A DNA stretch of 64,000 nucleotides. Origin: Archangium violaceum (GTDB lineage: Bacteria; Myxococcota; Myxococcia; Myxococcales; Myxococcaceae). Location of the stretch: positions 3,499,001 to 3,563,000 of the forward strand of contig NZ_CP069396.1 of NCBI RefSeq assembly GCF_016887565.1, written 5' to 3'. The notes under the pieces are model-generated. The model made no database searches. It saw only the letters and a program-made list of their open reading frames with translations, and was not told where the DNA came from. Position 1 is the stretch's first letter; the number at the start of each line of letters is the position of its first letter. A program made the translations under genes and the position numbers. This document shows positions 8,588-16,072 of this stretch, one piece after another.

Positions 8588-10053
8588 GGTTGGCGTCTCC
8601 TTCGAACGGCTGGAGGATACCGCCGCCGAGCCCCGGGACGTAAGCGAGGCGTCGGCGCGCTGCCGATGACCAGCTCCGCGACGGACGTCTCTTCCTCTCC
8701 CAGGGTGATGGCGGCGCGCTCGAAGGTGTCGGGATTGCCCCAGCCCACCATGCAGGAGGCCAGCCCCATGGCGGTGGCGGCCAGGGTGAGCGTCTGCAGG
8801 AGGACGCCCGCGTCCTTGAGGATGCAGGCGTAGGCGAAGCCCTCGTATTTGTACGAGACGCGCTGGAAGCGGGCGGCGAGCACGAGCAGCACCTGAACGG
8901 GTGAGCGGCCCTGGCGCGCGTCCGCGAGCAGCGCCCGCACCGGCGCCGTCAGCCCGGCGCGAGGCTCCAGGCCGTGGGAGAGCGGCTCGTAACGGTAGAG
9001 GCCGGGGGGGAGTCCTTCACAGGTTCCCACCGCCACGTAGATTTCCAGCGGGTGGAGGGCTCCGGCGGAAGGGCTCGGGCGCAGGGTGCGCTCCTCGGGC
9101 CCCTCGGGGTGCAGCTCGCGCACGCGGGCGGCGCGAAAGAGGAGCTCTCCGAGCTGGTCTCGGTCGAGGGGTGGGGTGCCGTAGCGGCGTTCGCTGCGGC
9201 GGAGCTCCAGCACGGAGGTGAAGGTCGGATCCTCCCGGGTGAGCGCGTCCAGGTCCGGTCGGGGCAGGGGGAGGACGGGGCTCCGGGGCGGGACGACGGC
9301 CGGGAGTTGCGGGACGCGGCCCGCCAGTCGGTACGTGGCGCCCAGGGGTTGGCCGCGCTGGGGGCGGCGCGTGCGGGTGTGGAAGAGCAGGTCGTGGAAC
9401 TCCCAGAGCCGCAGGGCGGGGTGGCGCTCCTCCTCGGTGTCTCCCTCCGTGTCCGACGCCACCAGCAGTCGGGTCCGTGCGAGCAGGGCCACCAGCGCCC
9501 TCGCCGCGCGGCCGTTGCCTCGCGCATGGCCCGCCGCGTCGCGCGCCGTGGTCGGGGCGGCGAGCGCCGCGAGGACGGGGAGCGCCGCGGGGGCGAGGTG
9601 GACGCGCGCGCGGACGCGGGGGCTCTCCAGGGCGAGCGCCCCACCTTCCCGGCGGAGGTAAGCGAAGCGGGAGAGGCGCAGCGCCTGTTCCGGTGGAGGA
9701 GGCTCGGGCTGCAGCTCGAAGTGCTCCGAGAGTGGCTCCAGCGTGGCGAACGTGCCCGCGCGACCGTGGATGACGTAGCGCAGGAGTCTCCGCCCCGCGA
9801 GCCACCGGAGCACCAGGTGCAGGTGGGCCTCCGCCTCCAGTCCTCCCCGGCTCGCGCGCTCCAGCACCGCGTCCTCGGAGGCGCCGCGCCCCTGGAGCAG
9901 CCGGAGGGCGCTCTTGGTGGCCGCGGGAAGAAGTCCCAGGGAGACGTCGCCCTTGCCGTCGCGCGCCCGAAGGTGGCCTCCCCGCGTCCGGAGGAAGGCC
10001 GCCCCGGGGACGAGGGCGAGCCAGGGCGAGAGGTGGGCCCGGGCCCGGTTCAT
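8575..10053 (-). CDS. SagB-like nitroreductase-fold dehydrogenase (azoline oxidase)
   Basis: 492-residue protein whose C-terminal half is an FMN-dependent nitroreductase-fold domain: LELRRSERRYGTPPLD (about 278-293) is the flavin-phosphate binding signature, and SPSAGALHPLEIYVA and SCMVGWGNP are typical SagB/McbC-type segments. The N-terminal 220 residues resemble the helical N-terminal region of TOMM dehydrogenases. In thiazole/oxazole-modified microcins this enzyme oxidises azolines made by the cyclodehydratase to azoles. Its ATG shares one base with the stop of the fused cyclodehydratase gene (TGATG), which strongly supports a joint function. It ends 13 bp inside the following kinase gene. 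Family assignment is strong; substrate is inferred from context. Confidence 0.87.
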   Translation of the reverse strand: MNRARAHLSPWLALVPGAAFLRTRGGHLRARDGKGDVSLGLLPAATKSALRLLQGRGASEDAVLERASRGGLEAEAHLHLVLRWLAGRRLLRYVIHGRAGTFATLEPLSEHFELQPEPPPPEQALRLSRFAYLRREGGALALESPRVRARVHLAPAALPVLAALAAPTTARDAAGHARGNGRAARALVALLARTRLLVASDTEGDTEEERHPALRLWEFHDLLFHTRTRRPQRGQPLGATYRLAGRVPQLPAVVPPRSPVLPLPRPDLDALTREDPTFTSVLELRRSERRYGTPPLDRDQLGELLFRAARVRELHPEGPEERTLRPSPSAGALHPLEIYVAVGTCEGLPPGLYRYEPLSHGLEPRAGLTAPVRALLADARQGRSPVQVLLVLAARFQRVSYKYEGFAYACILKDAGVLLQTLTLAATAMGLASCMVGWGNPDTFERAAITLGEEETSVAELVIGSAPTPRLRPGARRRYPPAVRRRRQPWNR

Positions 10054-12371
10054 CAGAAGAAGACTCCCAGGGGGTTGAGCCTCTCCTCCGGCGTGGGGCG
10101 GGGGAGCCAGCCGAGCTTCACCGGCACGTCATACAGCCGTCCCGGCCCGAAGCGCGGCCACAGGTGGCGCAGCCCGGGGACGATGACGCGCACCACGCGC
10201 AGGCCCACGTCGGGCCGCGTCTGGTCCAGCACCAGCGTCTCCAGGCCCCGCCGCCGCGCCCGCTCCACGCACGCGCGCACGTCGTCGCGCAGGTCACTCG
10301 TGGCGACATCCGGGTATGCGCGGGCCTCGAGCGCGGGGACGTCCGCGGGCGCGAGGTGGGGCTGGTTCTCCAGCGTGGACTCCTCCAGCCAGCGGGTGAG
10401 CTGCTCGTCGACGGACGGCCCGGCGCGGAGGTCCCTCCCGGCCAGCGGGAGGAATTGGTTCATCTCGGTGATGGCGCGCTGGACGCCGAGGCGGGCCTCC
10501 AGGTGCGCGCCAAAGCCCACGCAGAGGCGCTCGGGGCCGCGAGTGCGGCGCGAGACGGCGGCGAAGGCGGGGATGCCGAGGTCCGTGGTGAGGTCCAGCA
10601 CGTGGAGCTCCCGCCCGAGGTGGTGGTACGCGTCCGCGAGCTGCTCGAGCAACGGGTCACCGAAGCCCTCCAGCGCCACCCGGGGACGGCGCGCGCGGTT
10701 GTACCACCAGAGGGACACCGCATCGCGCTCCACCAGCTCCAGGAAGCCCTGGAGGATGGCTTCCTCCAGGCTGGTGCCCGCGGCGCACCCGTTGGAGTCG
10801 GCTCCGCAGAAGGGCGCGTCCGCCTCCGGGTAGCCGTAGTAGCAGTACGCCGTGGGCACGTAGCGGCGGGCCTCGTGCGTCAGCGACCAGACGGGAGTCC
10901 AGTCGATGCGGAGCGACGCGTCGAAGGGCTGGGGGACGTGCTCGTGGCGCGGGCGGGCGGCGTTCCACGCTTCTCGCTCGCGGTACTGGCGCTCGCTGAA
11001 GAGCAGCAGTTGGCGCGGCTCCACCGCGGCCCCGTCCAGCGCGCGCAGGGGGGCGCGCCTGCGGGCCTCGTCTCCCTGGAAGACGCCGCAGTAGCGCTCC
11101 AGCGCTTCTCCCAGCGCGCTGGCCTTCGCCTGGGGGAGGGTGGCGCCCTTGCCGGTGCTGAGGGCGCGCGCGGTGTCGAGCAGCGCGTCCGGTGCCACGC
11201 GGCGCGCGCGGTTGAGGCCCGCGTTGATGACGGGCAGCCGCTCGTCCTCCACCCCGGGAAGCGGCTCCAGCAGGTGCACCACGCCCGTCACCGGGCTGAC
11301 GTGGTGCTGGTAGCGGGCCAGCATCGCCTCGGGGCCTAGCGCCCGGTGGCCGCCGTCGGAGGTGAAGGCCTTGGGGCGAGGCTGGAGCCGGAGCGGGCGC
11401 CGCTGCCCCGCGGCGACGAGCCCCGGTGCTCCACAGGTGGGGCACTGCGGGCGCCGCACGACGACGTGGTGCTCGGCGCGCAGCCGCGTCGAGTCCAACG
11501 CGACGAGCGTCCCCGCCAGTCCGTCGTCCCCGGTGACGAACAGCCGCCCGAGGGCGGAGGCCAGCAGGTGGGCCATGGCGCGGAGGGGGCCTTCGGGTTC
11601 TCCGCCCCGCGCCGTGCGTGTCCGCCCCGGCATGGGGGGCGGCAGGTTGGCGCGCAGCCGCTGGGCGAGACACTCCCAGCACGCGGTGGTGCCCGGGACG
11701 AAGCGGGGGCCCAGCCAGGCCACCGTCCCCGTGGGACGCGCCAGCACCCACGGAGTGCCCGTCCGCAGTGCCTCGCGGTTCAGCGCCTCCAGCGGGGCCT
11801 GGAGGTAGTCCTCCACCAGGACGAGCGTCAGGGCCGCGCCTCGCCGAGTGGTGCGCAACCCCTCCACACGGAGCGCTTCGCGCACGAGGCGCGCGGGCAC
11901 GTCACCGAGCGCCCGCACCTCCAGGGCCGACGCCTTCAGCGCCGCGGCCGCCACTCGCGCGGACACGCCTTGCGCGTGCCAGTGCGCGGCGAGCCCCGCG
12001 GGCACCTCCGGTTCGGCCTCGATGAGGAAGCCCCGGGTGACGAGCTGCTCCAACGCGTAATGGACCTCGGCCGCGGTGTGCCGCCGGGTGAGCACCTGGA
12101 TGAGCTGGTCCACCGTCCGCCGCCCGTCGATGAGGCGGGCCAGCTCGAAGTAAAGATGTCCCCGGAGCCGGACCCGAGCTCCTCCGCCATCGAGCAGGAC
12201 GTCTTGTGGTGGGAGGGGCTCCACCCGCAGGTGCGCCTTGAAGGCGGGGACCTCGAGGAGCCCGGAGGCCGGGGAGGTGGGGGCGCGCTGCACGCGGGCA
12301 ACGCGCTCAGAAGGCGCAGGTGTTGGTGCAGCTCTTCGGCCGCGCGCGACCGTCCTCGTGGGTGATGTCAC
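10053..12371 (-). CDS. Fused ThiF-like/YcaO TOMM cyclodehydratase
   Basis: Up to 772 residues. The N-terminal half is an E1/ocin-ThiF-like domain that presents the leader peptide (about 45-345); it has a winged-helix-like start (VRLRGHLYFELARLIDG) and a zinc tetrathiolate made by CWEC (231/234) and CPTC (310/313). The C-terminal half is a YcaO domain (about 355-772) with SALGEALERYCGVF and SNGCAAGTSLEEAILQG ATP-binding motifs and a conserved C-terminal tail PTPEERLNPLGVFF. Fused cyclodehydratases convert Cys/Ser/Thr to azolines. The ATG at 12371 lies 62 bp inside the precursor gene in another frame. A GTG at 12293 just beyond the precursor stop would remove the overlap and 26 unconserved residues and is an equally good start; neither has a clear Shine-Dalgarno. 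Confidence 0.9.
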   Translation of the reverse strand: MTSPTRTVARGRRAAPTPAPSERVARVQRAPTSPASGLLEVPAFKAHLRVEPLPPQDVLLDGGGARVRLRGHLYFELARLIDGRRTVDQLIQVLTRRHTAAEVHYALEQLVTRGFLIEAEPEVPAGLAAHWHAQGVSARVAAAALKASALEVRALGDVPARLVREALRVEGLRTTRRGAALTLVLVEDYLQAPLEALNREALRTGTPWVLARPTGTVAWLGPRFVPGTTACWECLAQRLRANLPPPMPGRTRTARGGEPEGPLRAMAHLLASALGRLFVTGDDGLAGTLVALDSTRLRAEHHVVVRRPQCPTCGAPGLVAAGQRRPLRLQPRPKAFTSDGGHRALGPEAMLARYQHHVSPVTGVVHLLEPLPGVEDERLPVINAGLNRARRVAPDALLDTARALSTGKGATLPQAKASALGEALERYCGVFQGDEARRRAPLRALDGAAVEPRQLLLFSERQYREREAWNAARPRHEHVPQPFDASLRIDWTPVWSLTHEARRYVPTAYCYYGYPEADAPFCGADSNGCAAGTSLEEAILQGFLELVERDAVSLWWYNRARRPRVALEGFGDPLLEQLADAYHHLGRELHVLDLTTDLGIPAFAAVSRRTRGPERLCVGFGAHLEARLGVQRAITEMNQFLPLAGRDLRAGPSVDEQLTRWLEESTLENQPHLAPADVPALEARAYPDVATSDLRDDVRACVERARRRGLETLVLDQTRPDVGLRVVRVIVPGLRHLWPRFGPGRLYDVPVKLGWLPRPTPEERLNPLGVFF

Positions 12372-12819
12372 CCACGGACTCGCTCCCGGCGCTGCCCGGC
12401 TTGTGAGGAAGGCTGAGCGTCACCAGGGGCCTGCCCGTGCCCTGCCGGATGGAGTACTCGAAGTCGGGGAACAGCGACAGGTTGTATTCCTTGAACACGT
12501 CCGCCGGCGCGCTCTTGAGCCTCTCCATGAAGGCGGGGTCGCTCCAGGCGCGGGCGACGATGCGCGGCCAGGTCTTCATCCACGAAGTATCGGCCTCGTT
12601 CCCGAGCTGGGTCTTCTGGCCGCGACCCCCTCCTCGGGCCTTTGCACCACGCGTCGTGCGCTTGCTGGCCGGGGCCTTTCGGGCGGGTGGCTTGCGCGCC
12701 GGAGACTTGCGCGCTGGAGACTTGCTCGCAGACGTCTTGCGCGCCGGAGACTTGCTGGCGGCGGTCTTGCGAGCCTTTACCGCGGGGGCTGCGCTACGGC
12801 TGCTCTTCTTGGTGGCCAT
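12307..12819 (-). CDS. RiPP precursor: H1-like tail + NHLP leader + short Cys/Thr core
   Basis: 170-residue protein, first gene of the RiPP operon. Residues 1-70 are a basic histone-H1-like region of Lys/Ala/Pro/Ser/Arg with repeated SPARK-type units. Residues 78-134 match the nitrile-hydratase-like leader peptide (NHLP) family: W80/W84, RIVARAWSDPAF, RLKSAPADV, then EYNLSLFPDFEY. The last 30 residues are a non-conserved tail ending PKSCTNTCAF, rich in Ser, Thr and Cys, the substrates of the azole and dehydratase enzymes that follow. No obvious double-Gly cleavage site precedes the core. The start at 12819 is supported by AAGGAG (12825-12830), 5 nt before the ATG, so the basic tail really is translated. 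Calling it the substrate of the operon is inference from order, leader family and core. Confidence 0.82.
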   Translation of the reverse strand: MATKKSSRSAAPAVKARKTAASKSPARKTSASKSPARKSPARKPPARKAPASKRTTRGAKARGGGRGQKTQLGNEADTSWMKTWPRIVARAWSDPAFMERLKSAPADVFKEYNLSLFPDFEYSIRQGTGRPLVTLSLPHKPGSAGSESVGDITHEDGRARPKSCTNTCAF

Positions 12820-12843
12820 CTCCGCTCCTTCGAGGGGCGGCGG

Positions 12844-12873
12844 ATACTAACAACGGCTTGTCGAGATCCGCAA
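12844..12873 (-). promoter_or_regulatory. Candidate sigma-70 promoter for the RiPP operon
   Basis: On the minus strand, TTGCGG (12873-12868) and TAGTAT (12849-12844) are separated by 18 bp, an AT-rich patch in GC-rich surroundings. Transcription would start close to 12837, giving a very short leader that still includes AAGGAG before the precursor ATG. The region lies between the divergent precursor and amidohydrolase genes. Sequence match only. Confidence 0.35.
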
Positions 12874-12967
12874 TGCGTCACTCCTCGCGTCCCCGTGTGC
12901 TCGAATGGTCCGGTCCTCGTGGCGAAGCTATGCTCCGCGTCACGTCGTTCGGGGAGAGACCGAGGGA

Positions 12968-14188
12968 ATGGCGAAGCGACAGAGAATCCTGGACGTCGAT
13001 GCGCACGTGGTGGAGCCGGGCCACCTGTGGACCCGCTCCCTGCCGCGCGGGTTTCGCGAGCGCATGCGGCTGCGGACTCCCGAGCCTCGCGCGCGCACGT
13101 GGGAGGAGGAGGTGGAGTGGCGGGCGCGCCTCGTGCTCGCGTGCGAGCGGGAGGGGCTGGACGTGGAGGAGGTGGAGGAGGCGATGGCGCGGGCGGAGCC
13201 CGGCATCCAGTACCTGGAGGTGGATGGAGAGCCGCTGTTGCCGGATGTAGCGCGGAAGATCTGGGGGACCCTGGCGGCCAGGGGCTTCACCCAGTACCTG
13301 CCGCTCATCCGCGGCGGCTTCGACGGCGCCTCCTTCTCTGAGGTGATGCGGACCATGGGCGTCGAGCGGGCCTTCTTCTACCCCACCGTGTTTCTCCTGC
13401 TCCTGGGGGTGGACGGGATGGAGCCGCGGTTCGCGGTGGCCCTGATGCGCGCCTACAACGACTGGCTGCGGAGCTTCTGCGCGGCTGACCCGGACTTCCT
13501 CCAGGGCGTGGGCGCGCTGTGCCGGCATGATCCGGCGGCCATGGTGCACGAGGTGGAGCGTGTCGCGCGGTGGGGCTGGAAGGCGGTGACGGTGCACCCG
13601 CAGAAGGTCAAGGGGCGGCTGTTGAACGACCCCGCCTTCGAGCCCTTCTGGACGCGGTGCGAGGAATTGGGCATCGCGGTGGGCCTCCATGGGGGCGCGC
13701 ACATCCGGCTACCCGACGCGGGGGACGGCCACGTCCACACGCAGTTCGGCATCCATACCGCGGCCAACCCGATGCAGTTGACGTTCGCGCTGCTGGCCCT
13801 GCTGGAAGGAGGGGTGCTGGAGCGGCACCCGGGCCTGCGGGTGGGCCTGCTGGAGGCGGGGTGTGGCTGGTTGCCCTATTGGCTCTGGCGGCTGGACGCC
13901 GCCTACGCGCGGGACGGGTGGACGGTGTCCGAGCACGTGCGCCGCAAGCCCTCGGAGTACTTCGCCAGGCAATGCTTCATCACCTGCGAGCCCTCGGAGC
14001 CGGGCATCGAGCAGGTCATCGACGCGGTGGGTGAGGACTGCGTGCTGTACGCCTCTGACTTTCCCCACCTGGACCACCCGCCGCACATCCAGGAAGACGC
14101 CTCCCTGCTGGTCGAGCGATTGGGCTCGCGGGTGGCGGGAAAGATTCTCTGGAACAATGGATGCCGGTTCTATGGCGTGCGCGATTAG
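12968..14188 (+). CDS. Amidohydrolase_2 family metal-dependent hydrolase
   Basis: 406-residue amidohydrolase-superfamily protein (PF04909-like TIM barrel). Metal-site features: the ILDVDAHVVEP start (DxH), a central GLHGGAH segment and the C-terminal YASDFPHLD motif with its conserved Asp and His. No signal peptide, so cytoplasmic. I take the ATG at 12968 because the DxH strand normally begins a few residues from the N terminus and GAGGGA precedes it; an upstream in-frame ATG at 12905 would add 21 unconserved residues. It diverges from the RiPP operon and is followed after 39 bp by the S53 peptidase, so the two are probably co-transcribed. Amidohydrolases act in some RiPP pathways (bottromycin follower removal), but this subfamily also includes decarboxylases and lactonases. 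Substrate unknown. Confidence 0.8.
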   Translation: MAKRQRILDVDAHVVEPGHLWTRSLPRGFRERMRLRTPEPRARTWEEEVEWRARLVLACEREGLDVEEVEEAMARAEPGIQYLEVDGEPLLPDVARKIWGTLAARGFTQYLPLIRGGFDGASFSEVMRTMGVERAFFYPTVFLLLLGVDGMEPRFAVALMRAYNDWLRSFCAADPDFLQGVGALCRHDPAAMVHEVERVARWGWKAVTVHPQKVKGRLLNDPAFEPFWTRCEELGIAVGLHGGAHIRLPDAGDGHVHTQFGIHTAANPMQLTFALLALLEGGVLERHPGLRVGLLEAGCGWLPYWLWRLDAAYARDGWTVSEHVRRKPSEYFARQCFITCEPSEPGIEQVIDAVGEDCVLYASDFPHLDHPPHIQEDASLLVERLGSRVAGKILWNNGCRFYGVRD

Positions 14189-14227
14189 GCACGTCTCCTC
14201 GAAACAACACCAGACAGCAAACCTCCC

Positions 14228-16060
14228 GTGACGACCAAGCCCCGCGCTCCCAGACGCCACTCCGTCATCCCTCCCCAGGCGAAGCTCCGCCTCCGGCCGC
14301 AACTTCAACGGGTTCTGGAGAAGTTGCGGCCCCCGAAGCCGCGGGTCGCCAGGCCACCGGGTAAGGCGGCGGAGGACTCCGCTCCCATCACCGTCACCCT
14401 GGCGCTGCGGCGGCAGCGGGACCTGCCCGCCCTGAAGTCCCTGGCGGATCTGTCGCCCGCCCGGCGCAAGTACCTGGGGGCGGAGGAGCTGAAGGACTTC
14501 GGCGCCTCCCAGGAGGATCTCGAGGCGGTGGAGGCATACGTCGCCCAGAAGGGGCTGGACATCGAGCGGGTGTTTCCGGCCGCGGCGATGGTGGTGGTGC
14601 GCGGAACGCCGAAGGCGGTGGCCGAGGCGTTCATGCCGCCGGGCGCCGCCGGTGACTTCGTCGAAGCCTCCATTCCCTCCGAGCTGGCCGGGAGGGTGCG
14701 CTGGATCTTCGGGCTGGACGCCCGGGAGCTGTCGCGGCCCTCGGCCTTCTTGCGCAGCCGCAGGGAGCCGCTGCCCAAGTCGATCGCCAGGAACGCCTAC
14801 CTGAAGGAGCTGCTGGTGCCCCGGGGGCACGTCGCTCCCGACGTCGCGCGCTTCTACGGTTACCCGGAGCTGCGGGGGGAGGGGCAGTGCGTGGGGCTCC
14901 TCCAGCTCGGAGGGGGCGCCAGCGAAGAGGACCTGAAGATGTACTTCAAGGCCCTGAAGCTCGAGCTCCCGGAGATCGTCTACGTCGGTGAGAACATCCG
15001 GGGCCGTGGCCGCTTCAACGTGGAGGTGACGTTCGACATCGCCCTGGTGGGCGCGGTGTGCCCTCGCGCGAGAATCGCCGTCTACAACTCGCATGACGTC
15101 AGCGTGAACGGCATCCTCGTCGCGCTGTGCATGGCCCTCTTCGACGAGGTCAACAAGCCCTCCGTGCTGTCGATGAGCTGGTCCTTCCCGGAGATCGCCG
15201 GCCAGGGGCCGACGAAGCTCGAGACCGAGATCTTCGACGAGCTGTTCGCCCTGGCGGCGTGGAGGGGCATCTCGGTGTGCATGTCGAGCGGTGACAGCGG
15301 GGCGCTCACGCCCATCGGCTACCCCGACGGAAGGCCCACGGCGGTTCCCGCGGCCAACTTCCCCGCCAGCAGCCCGTACGTCCTGGCCTGTGGAGGAACG
15401 ACGCTGCTGGTGAAGGACGGCGCCATCCACTCGGAGGTCGTCTGGAACTCGCTGACCCGGCCCATGCTGTTCCTGAACACGCCGGGCGGGGACTCCGCCT
15501 TCCCGTACCCGATGGCGACAGGCGGTGGCATCAGCTGCTTCTACGAGCGCCCGGTGTACCAGAAGCACGCGCACGTCCCTCCGCGGGTGGACTGCTACTG
15601 GTTCATCGGGCATCTCGAGCGGGTGGAGACGTTCCACGGGCGGGGCACGCCGGACGTGTCCGCCAGCGCGGACTGGATGACGGGTTATGAGTTCATCTTC
15701 CAGGGCAAGTGGAACACGATGGGCGGCACGAGCGCCGCGGCCCCGATGTGGGCCGCGTTGCTGACGCTGATGAACGAGGGGTTGGAGGCCAACCACGGGC
15801 CCGGGGCTCGCGTGGGATGGATCAACCCGTATCTCTACCGGCTCTGCCTCGAGGAGGGCACGGATGTGTGCCGGCCCATCCACCAGGGAAACAACGGCGG
15901 CTTCCAGGCCCACCCGGAGCGGCGCTGGAACCCGTGCACCGGGCTGGGGTCGCCGGACGGGAAGAAGCTCTCCGCGGCCCTGGGCGCCTGGCCGGTGAAG
16001 TCCGCGCCGGTGCGCGCGGTGGCCGGCGTGGCGGCGTGGCGGCGGGGGCGACGGAAGTAG
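14228..16060 (+). CDS. S53 (sedolisin/kumamolisin-like) serine-carboxyl peptidase
   Basis: 610-residue sedolisin. A prodomain covers about 50-190 (ITVTLALRR ... FMPPGAAGDFVE). The catalytic domain holds the Ser-Glu-Asp triad: E266 and D270 in NVEVTFDI, S502 in GGTSAAAP, and the oxyanion D356 in SSGDSG. All key residues are present, so it should be active after prodomain removal. Start is GTG at 14228; the N terminus is Lys/Arg/Pro-rich with no recognisable signal peptide, whereas most bacterial sedolisins are secreted. It follows the amidohydrolase by 39 bp. Because the adjacent RiPP operon encodes no obvious leader peptidase, this enzyme is a candidate for trimming the NHLP leader, but that is only positional inference. 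Confidence 0.88.
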   Translation: MTTKPRAPRRHSVIPPQAKLRLRPQLQRVLEKLRPPKPRVARPPGKAAEDSAPITVTLALRRQRDLPALKSLADLSPARRKYLGAEELKDFGASQEDLEAVEAYVAQKGLDIERVFPAAAMVVVRGTPKAVAEAFMPPGAAGDFVEASIPSELAGRVRWIFGLDARELSRPSAFLRSRREPLPKSIARNAYLKELLVPRGHVAPDVARFYGYPELRGEGQCVGLLQLGGGASEEDLKMYFKALKLELPEIVYVGENIRGRGRFNVEVTFDIALVGAVCPRARIAVYNSHDVSVNGILVALCMALFDEVNKPSVLSMSWSFPEIAGQGPTKLETEIFDELFALAAWRGISVCMSSGDSGALTPIGYPDGRPTAVPAANFPASSPYVLACGGTTLLVKDGAIHSEVVWNSLTRPMLFLNTPGGDSAFPYPMATGGGISCFYERPVYQKHAHVPPRVDCYWFIGHLERVETFHGRGTPDVSASADWMTGYEFIFQGKWNTMGGTSAAAPMWAALLTLMNEGLEANHGPGARVGWINPYLYRLCLEEGTDVCRPIHQGNNGGFQAHPERRWNPCTGLGSPDGKKLSAALGAWPVKSAPVRAVAGVAAWRRGRRK

Positions 16061-16072
16061 GCGGAAACGTCG

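Noticed and set aside
669..12371. Reading the two YcaO genes as duplicate azoline cyclodehydratases
   Set aside because: Only the 10053 gene has the fused ThiF-like domain with CxxC pairs; the other is followed by TfuA, which fits thioamidation better.
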